Shown here: positions 58,564 through 64,000 of the stretch, piece after piece
Numbering within the stretch: the stretch's first letter is position 1
Layout: each line of letters begins with the position of its first letter
NCBI RefSeq assembly: GCF_014643835.1
Contig: NZ_BMKD01000001.1
Coordinates: 1,116,001-1,180,000 of the forward strand
Direction: 5' to 3'
Source of the DNA: Mucilaginibacter rubeus
GTDB lineage: Bacteria > Bacteroidota > Bacteroidia > Sphingobacteriales > Sphingobacteriaceae
DNA: 64,000 nt
Notes under the pieces: model-generated
Databases searched by the model: none
Seen by the model: only the letters and a program-made list of their open reading frames with translations
Told to the model about the DNA's origin: nothing
Translations under genes and position numbers: made by a program

Positions 58564-61500
58564 TTAAAATCTGCTTCTTAAACCAAGGGATATCGTACGA
58601 GGGGGAAGGTAACCGCTAACCACATAATCAGGGTCATAGCTACTTTTTGTCGCTTTCCAGATCATTGCGACATTGTCGGCATAGGCATAGAAAAATAATT
58701 TACCCCATTGATAGCCCAATTGAATGTCCTGAAGCCTGATGTGATCGCCTTTTTCAACCAGTGCGGACGAATACGTATAAAAATGCTCCCTGTAATAATC
58801 AATCTGGTCTGGCATAGATGGAACACTAGTGATCAACTCATCTCCGGGTTGTTGCCAACGTTTGCTGTAATCGCCGTTGCCTCCAATTCCGGAAAGAACG
58901 GTTGTGTAATCGACAGAAGGTCTCCTGAAATAATAATGTAGTTTATAATTGATACTAACTGAGAGCGAGAAATTTTTGTAAGTAAAATTGTTACGCACCG
59001 CACCAAAGAATACCGGCCTTGCGGAACCGTTATAAATCATGTTGTCCTTCGTGGTCGCATTGACAATTGATCCGTAATCCTGGCTCAATTTGCCGTCGAG
59101 GTATCCTTGCGGATTGCCGCTATCGTGATCAAGGCCGCCCCATTTATAACTATAAATAGCGTAGAGCGGCCTCCCTTGTACCGGAATGCCTTCAGTCTGA
59201 ATATATTGCTGTCCGCTGTAAAAAGTCTGGTAGTTGCTAACCGCATCGTGGACGAAACTAAAAAGCGTCGAGGTATTCCATTTGAATTGCCCAGTTAGGT
59301 TTTGTGTTACGAGATTTAGGTCAATACCTGTAGTCTTGGTGTTCGCAGTATTTCCACGAAAACTTAAAATGCCAGTGGAAGGCGCAAAAGGCATATCCCC
59401 GATCAGGTTGATGCCATTTTTTTGATAAACATCGACCGAGCCGCTAAAACGACGTCCTTTTGATGCAAAATCAATTCCGGCATTGATGATCTTAACCTTT
59501 TCCCAGCTTAACTCAGGATTTGGGGGATTGATGATCTGCGCATAGGGTTGCCCTATCTGGGAAACCGAACTTCCATAGTACTGCGCCGTGGTATATGCTG
59601 ATAACGTTTTATCGATGTTGCCGTTATAACCAAAGCTCAGCCTGAGCTTCAGATCGGGCAGAAATGAAACGTTATAGAATTTTTCCTTAGAAATACGCCA
59701 GGCCAGACCGGCAGAATAAAGCGGCACGCCTTTTTGATTAGTTTTGACGCCGAATAAGTTGCTTTTGTCTACGCGTCCGCTTGCCGTTGCAATATACTTG
59801 TCATTAAATGTATATGTCGCGTTTGCAAAATAAGAAACATAGTGATCGGTAAGGTCCCCGTTGGTTATGTAATTAGGGACATTAGCCTTCGAACCCGGGT
59901 TATAATATAGAGGATATAGATTAACGTAATCGACATTCGAATTCAGCGCATGTTCTTCGTCATAACCGTATTTACGATTGTTACCACTTTGCACATTAAC
60001 GCTTTTAAGCTCTGCTCCTCCCATGAATTCGAGATGGTGCACATTATTCCAATTCTTATCAGCATTGAGCAACAACCGCACATTATTACTTTCGAGGATG
60101 CTGTTGTAGGAATCAAGAATGCTTCCCCTGGGAATAACATAGGAAAGACTGCCATCTGCCGTGACCTGGGTAAAGCGGTTGATCAGGTTCCTGGTGAAGT
60201 ATGATTGCTCACTATGGAGATTTTCGTTGTCATTTTGAGAACGTTCATATAAGTATTGCAGGTTGCTATTCAACCACGGCAATATATTATATTTCAATCC
60301 ACCCTGTAGCCGCAGATCGCGTGAATAGGAATAGTTCTGTTGCTGATGAAGATCATCCAGCGGACGATAATTCCAGTCTAGTAATTTCTGTTGTGCAGGA
60401 TCGCTTATAAAAGATAATGCATAATCACGAACTACAGGCAGGGCGTTTCCATTAACATCTGCAAGGCTTGCATAAGGATATAAGGATACGCCATTGTTCC
60501 AGGTCAGGTCATTGATGTTACTGTTGATGGCGGCCTTGTTGTAAACGAAATTGAATGCGGTATTCACCGACAACTTGTGATTGAGAAAATCAAAGGTATT
60601 TGAAGCGTTTACGGTCACTCTTGAGAAATCATTCCGAACCTCGTTTTCAATATTACGATCAAACCCTCCTGACAAATAGTAGACCTGATTTTCTCCGCCT
60701 CCTGAAATATTTAGGGCATATTGCTGCTTCACACTATTCCTGTAAAAATATTTATCCAGGTCATTCCTGATATCGTTACTTTTCATGGCTGTGATACTTT
60801 GATTGGCAGATTGTTCGGAAACCGCTCCATTTCGCACCTTAAAAAGCAGGTCGACAACCGGTGAAACTGGCGATTGGTCGCTTGTATTTTCCAGTCCATC
60901 ATAATAGCCTTGCGAAAACAATCGCTTTTCGACATCAATAAAATCAGAAGAAGACATCTTCGGTTGATAGAACAACCCGGGTTTTGCCCCCACAGTCAGG
61001 TTGGAATTAAACGAAACCTGTGTCGGCGAACTCAGGCGTCCCTTCTTCGTGGTTATTACGATAACTCCATTACCGGCGCGGGCACCCCATATAGAAGCCG
61101 ATGCCGCATCTTTCAACACAGAAACACTTTCCACATCATTAGGATTGATGTTGGAGATATCGCCGTCATACGGAAAATTATCGACTACGATCAGAGGTTG
61201 CGCATTACCATAAATAGTGCTGGTACCACGGATACTAATACTGTTTTGTCCCGCGGTGAGATCATGATTAAATATCAGGCCGGGAACAACATCCTGCAAT
61301 GTACGCAGGACATCGGTACTTACCTCCCGTTCGATCATGTTCCTGCTCACTGTGGATACAGCGCCGGTCAAGCGTTCCGGGTTTATCTTTTGATAGCCGG
61401 TGTTTACTATGACCTCATTGATATTAATGACCATTGGCCTCAATACGAAAACGACAGACCTCTCAGTCATGATCAGTAGCGTGTCGATGTTATGAAACCC

Positions 61501-61746
61501 CGCACAGCTGACGTGAACATTCACTTGTTGACCTCTTCCGGTGGATCTGTTCAATAGGAAATTTCCGTCTTCGTCTGACAACGTAGATCTCTGCCACTCT
61601 TTGACGCTTATGAATGCCTTTGATACAGGGGATTTATCAGTCGAGCTTATAATCCTACCTGTTAAACCACTGCTAGCCTGGGAAAAACAGGGCATAATGA
61701 AAAGCTGAAAAATACAATATATTAATAACGATCTTTTAAACATCAT
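58564..61746 (-). CDS. SusC/RagA-family TonB-linked outer membrane protein
   Basis: 1060 aa, two Met codons at the start. Signal peptide, N-terminal CarboxypepD_reg-like domain (GLTGRIISSTDKSPVSKAFISV...), plug (VNTGYQKINPERLTGAVSTV, IRGTSTIYGNAQPLIVVDNFP, VESVSVLKDAASASIWGARAGNGVIVITTKKG), and a C-terminal barrel ending PRTISLGLRSRF. TonB-dependent uptake with SusD. Its start overlaps the tlpA stop (ATGATGA), so the operon is tlpA-susC-susD. Confidence 0.95.
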   Translation of the reverse strand: MMFKRSLLIYCIFQLFIMPCFSQASSGLTGRIISSTDKSPVSKAFISVKEWQRSTLSDEDGNFLLNRSTGRGQQVNVHVSCAGFHNIDTLLIMTERSVVFVLRPMVININEVIVNTGYQKINPERLTGAVSTVSRNMIEREVSTDVLRTLQDVVPGLIFNHDLTAGQNSISIRGTSTIYGNAQPLIVVDNFPYDGDISNINPNDVESVSVLKDAASASIWGARAGNGVIVITTKKGRLSSPTQVSFNSNLTVGAKPGLFYQPKMSSSDFIDVEKRLFSQGYYDGLENTSDQSPVSPVVDLLFKVRNGAVSEQSANQSITAMKSNDIRNDLDKYFYRNSVKQQYALNISGGGENQVYYLSGGFDRNIENEVRNDFSRVTVNASNTFDFLNHKLSVNTAFNFVYNKAAINSNINDLTWNNGVSLYPYASLADVNGNALPVVRDYALSFISDPAQQKLLDWNYRPLDDLHQQQNYSYSRDLRLQGGLKYNILPWLNSNLQYLYERSQNDNENLHSEQSYFTRNLINRFTQVTADGSLSYVIPRGSILDSYNSILESNNVRLLLNADKNWNNVHHLEFMGGAELKSVNVQSGNNRKYGYDEEHALNSNVDYVNLYPLYYNPGSKANVPNYITNGDLTDHYVSYFANATYTFNDKYIATASGRVDKSNLFGVKTNQKGVPLYSAGLAWRISKEKFYNVSFLPDLKLRLSFGYNGNIDKTLSAYTTAQYYGSSVSQIGQPYAQIINPPNPELSWEKVKIINAGIDFASKGRRFSGSVDVYQKNGINLIGDMPFAPSTGILSFRGNTANTKTTGIDLNLVTQNLTGQFKWNTSTLFSFVHDAVSNYQTFYSGQQYIQTEGIPVQGRPLYAIYSYKWGGLDHDSGNPQGYLDGKLSQDYGSIVNATTKDNMIYNGSARPVFFGAVRNNFTYKNFSLSVSINYKLHYYFRRPSVDYTTVLSGIGGNGDYSKRWQQPGDELITSVPSMPDQIDYYREHFYTYSSALVEKGDHIRLQDIQLGYQWGKLFFYAYADNVAMIWKATKSSYDPDYVVSGYLPPRTISLGLRSRF

Positions 61747-63134
61747 GGTAATTGTTTAGGGTTGTCAGTAATGGTTAGCATGGGAACATCCAGTTTCTTT
61801 TCGATTAGTTTTAGGTCATAAGCCTTTAGCGCCTCGTTGAGTGATTCGACACTGGACATATTGGCTTCAAGATCAATATCTACGGCCTCTTTGAAACCCG
61901 TGGCATCCACAACTGGCACCGGGTTCATTTGCAGGTACGATGCGTTGAGATAATTGACAAGCTTCGCCAATGGCTGATTCAGGATCGAGCAACCTGAGGG
62001 TGTCCATCTGAAAAGGAACTCTCCATGCGCGGAGCCGATCAAGTCAGTTGAAGAGGTTCGAACCAGGGCGAGGCATTTAGCACTGGTCGGCTTTACAGCT
62101 GCCGCATACTGTGGAAAACGTTGCCGCAGGTCCTTGCGCATCAGTTCAAAAAAAGAAGAGTTTAAAGATGCTGGAACAGAAAACTCATAACAATAGGAGT
62201 TTTTCTTTGCCCAGTCATGGTATTCCGCCCCGCTCTTTTTTGAAACAAAATGCAACGAATCACCGGTTTTATAAATAACACGATTGGGAGCAAGATAAAT
62301 ACTATCCGTTCCGTATGCGATCCTGTAAATCCAGTCCAGGTTGACATTTATGAAAGTGATACGACGTCCCTTCACGCTATCAATAGGGCTTACACGATAT
62401 TCAGCAAAAAAGCCTTCTGTGAACGGAGTCAAAACCGACAAAGGCTGCTCTGGTTGACTCTCTTCTAAATTTTTGAAGTTTGCCAATGATCGATCAAAAT
62501 TGAACGAAACTGCTTTGGAATCTTTTTTTTCACGAAACGTGAACTTCTCCCCTTTCAACATCAACGCGATGTTCTCGGCCGTGACATCTTTATGTTCAGT
62601 TATCGCTCTTACAAAGCCATCCCTATCGATCCATACGAAATGCGGGAGCGTATTATGCGGAAATAGCATAGTCAGCTTTTTATCAGCAACGACGTCTGGC
62701 AGTGAAAAATGCTTCTTTTGCTGCTTTTCGAATCGTAATAAAAAAGTCCGTACTTCGGCAGCTGACTGATAGGCTACGGGCAGGATCTGTACTTTGCCTG
62801 CAAACTCTCTTTGCAGCGAGTCGAGTTTAGGGATCATGGCGATACAGGGAGAACACCAGGTCGCCCAGAAATCCAGGATAAGTATTTTGCCTTTGAAATC
62901 GGCAATAGATACCTGATGTTCTTGATGGTTTAAGACATTTGAAAGTACTATTTCGGGTACTTTGTTCCCTATTTCCAGCGCTTTAAATATGGTATCCGTC
63001 TTCCTGGTAAAATTGAGAACCGCGGTAGCCGGGTTTATAAACAAGTATAGTAAGAATGAGAAGGACAAAAGTAATTGCTTGCGAAAGGAAAATTTAGGCA
63101 ATAGTTGTCCTGTAAAGCGAATTTTCAGCTTCAT
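61743..63134 (-). CDS. TlpA-family thiol-disulfide protein with long C-terminal region
   Basis: 463 aa. Membrane anchor ~20-40. Thioredoxin domain ~55-190: LDFWATWCSPCIAMIPKLDSL (CxxC at residues 94-97), then LPHFVWIDRDGFV. The C-terminal ~260 residues (from about residue 200) are unrecognised, beta-rich and rich in Arg/Lys. It may oxidise or reduce secreted proteins before assembly or uptake. First gene of the susC/D operon; MauE is encoded on the other strand. Confidence 0.85.
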   Translation of the reverse strand: MKLKIRFTGQLLPKFSFRKQLLLSFSFLLYLFINPATAVLNFTRKTDTIFKALEIGNKVPEIVLSNVLNHQEHQVSIADFKGKILILDFWATWCSPCIAMIPKLDSLQREFAGKVQILPVAYQSAAEVRTFLLRFEKQQKKHFSLPDVVADKKLTMLFPHNTLPHFVWIDRDGFVRAITEHKDVTAENIALMLKGEKFTFREKKDSKAVSFNFDRSLANFKNLEESQPEQPLSVLTPFTEGFFAEYRVSPIDSVKGRRITFINVNLDWIYRIAYGTDSIYLAPNRVIYKTGDSLHFVSKKSGAEYHDWAKKNSYCYEFSVPASLNSSFFELMRKDLRQRFPQYAAAVKPTSAKCLALVRTSSTDLIGSAHGEFLFRWTPSGCSILNQPLAKLVNYLNASYLQMNPVPVVDATGFKEAVDIDLEANMSSVESLNEALKAYDLKLIEKKLDVPMLTITDNPKQLP

Positions 63135-63272
63135 AAGATATTAGATTAGGTAAAGAAATAGTTGGACAGGACTATACAATCCTGCAATTTGAGCATCTCT
63201 AAATACTCGGGGGATCTGAATCCCGGAACCCCTGAAGTTTAACCGTGCTAATGAATCAATAATTTATGAATA
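63135..63272. other. Intergenic region upstream of tlpA
   Basis: AT-rich and noncoding. It should hold the promoter of the tlpA-susC-susD operon. No clear box seen. Confidence 0.4.
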
Positions 63273-63377
63273 CTACTGTCTCCTGTAGTTAACCCAGAGA
63301 AAAACCAATATCCATAAGATGAAAAGGGCAACCAGGTAATGTAACTGACCGGTTTTATCTTTTTTTTGATTTTTCAT
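63273..63377 (-). CDS. Small membrane protein, 34 aa
   Basis: ATG 63377, stop 63273-63275. Basic N-terminus (MKNQKKDKTG), one transmembrane helix (LVALFILWILVFLWV), short tail NYRRQ. A single-pass peptide with the N-terminus inside is likely. No family; upstream of tlpA, possibly in its operon. Confidence 0.4.
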   Translation of the reverse strand: MKNQKKDKTGQLHYLVALFILWILVFLWVNYRRQ

Positions 63378-63468
63378 TTTTTCGATTTTAATGCTTCATT
63401 AAAGGCAATAGAATTCCCGGAAGCTTATTAGCCTCAATTTTTGGATAGAGAAATCGGATATAAAAGAA

Positions 63469-63513
63469 TAGCGGCAGTTAGAGTTTAACTATTAACTGAC
63501 CAAACTGCCGCTA
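63469..63513. terminator. Inverted repeat, possible terminator
   Basis: TAGCGGCAGTT (63469-63479) / AACTGCCGCTA (63503-63513), perfect 11-bp arms with a 23-base loop. T runs are weak on both strands. Confidence 0.4.
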
Positions 63514-63859
63514 TCCCTATTTTCATTCAGGGGGGCAGATAACTACAGAAAGGATGTTTTTACCAACTGTCATTCTCCGCTTTTTTGATGGTTACAAAAT
63601 TCGTAAGATGAGCCGGCCAGAAAAAAATAAGGCATGGAACTCAGCTTACCGCCTTAGTGGCCCTGAGAAGCCTTGACACGAGTAAGTGAGCCCATACCTA
63701 TGGCATGAGCATATCACTTATCGTCTTGCGTCAATGAAATTTCTCAGGTTTCTAAGACAAGACATTAAGCGAATGCTTCTAATTTCTTGAAGTAAACGCG
63801 AAAGTATTTATAAAATGATCTTGTTACAAATCTTAAATCCAAGATACGAATAAAAACGG
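63514..63859. other. Noncoding stretch before the XRE gene
   Basis: About 350 bases with no gene or repeat of note. The right end of the element may lie nearby, but I found no copy of the tmRNA 3' end in it. Confidence 0.35.
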
Positions 63860-63885
63860 AATAACATAGCTATAGCTATGTTATT
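63860..63885. promoter_or_regulatory. 26-bp perfect palindrome, candidate operator
   Basis: Each half reads AATAACATAGCTA and its reverse complement. It lies 31 bp upstream of the XRE start, where a repressor site would act. Autoregulation is an inference. Confidence 0.6.
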
Positions 63886-63916
63886 TTTATGATTTTTTGC
63901 TATTTTTTCGTATCTA

Positions 63917-64000
63917 ATGAAAGATATTTCGGAATTAGATAAGTATGTGATTGAGAAAGTGAAGATTCTACGTCAAGAACAGAATATTTCACAACAAAAA
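63917..64000 (+). CDS. XRE-family regulator, 5' end only
   Basis: ATG 63917, open to the window end (28 codons). MKDISELDKYVIEKVKILRQ followed by EQNISQQK is the start of an XRE-type HTH (first helix and the turn before helix 2). The rest is beyond the window. Confidence 0.75.
   Translation, partial: MKDISELDKYVIEKVKILRQEQNISQQK

Noticed and set aside
25950-63914. A right-hand attachment site as a copy of the tmRNA 3' end
   Set aside because: I looked for the T-arm and acceptor words (GGTTCGAATCCCTC, CGGCTCCAC) downstream. Only a short CGGCTCC occurs near 50906, which is not convincing. The end is probably outside the window or needs only a 2-bp core.

Overview
The window looks like a member of the Sphingobacteriaceae (Bacteroidota), close to Mucilaginibacter or Pedobacter. 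The signs are TAnnTTTG/TTTG promoters, SusC/SusD and TlpA genes, a CTnDOT-style tra operon with RteC, a tmRNA tag reading GENNYALAA, and typical sphingobacterial intergenic repeats. No database search was possible, so the taxon is an inference.

Layout. (1) 1-4076: the end of a genomic island beside tRNA-Met(CAU), with a tyrosine recombinase, a 51-aa membrane protein and a large SNF2-type helicase that runs off the window. (2) 4.2-25.6 kb: chromosomal backbone. It carries a HAD hydrolase, proline dehydrogenase, an S4 protein, aroB, a fatty acid hydroxylase, and the aromatic cluster pheA, DAHP synthase/chorismate mutase, aroA and aroC. A Phe/Tyr-rich leader peptide with an attenuator precedes pheA. 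Then come an MFS transporter, a GH26 mannanase, two L,D-transpeptidases, a nitroreductase, a fused E1 alpha/beta 2-oxoacid dehydrogenase, DUF1573, an aminotransferase and tmRNA. (3) From 25.95 kb: an integrative conjugative element (ICE). Its serine recombinase gene ends inside the tmRNA gene on the opposite strand. The genes 28-51 kb, nearly all on the minus strand, encode DUF4099/DUF3945, ArdC-like and M23 proteins, a coupling protein, TraN-M-L-K-J, four TraI-like secreted proteins, TraG-F-E, two DUF3408-like ribbon-helix-helix (RHH) proteins, ParA-like TraA, relaxase MobB, accessory MobA and a primase. RteC follows. (4) 52.5-64 kb: cargo or chromosome, right boundary not found. It holds a double-glycine peptide with a C39 peptidase/transporter that lacks its ATPase, a membrane protein, a rhomboid protease, XRE and HTH regulators, MauE, a small secreted Cys peptide, a tlpA-susC-susD operon and the start of another XRE gene.

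Strongest novel signal: between mobA and mobB lies a noncoding array of about 43 octamers, consensus GATCANNN (positions 48834-49182). Fourteen of the 15 intervals between successive GATC sites are exact multiples of 8 bp. With ParA-like TraA and three RHH proteins nearby, it looks like a centromere or relaxosome-loading site, analogous to the heptad arrays bound by omega in delta/omega plasmid partition. A candidate oriT with a MOBP-like nick sequence lies just upstream of mobA.

Other points of note are the pheA attenuator, the tmRNA/recombinase overlap, the ATPase-less C39 transporter with its GG peptide, and the tandem TraI-like family.
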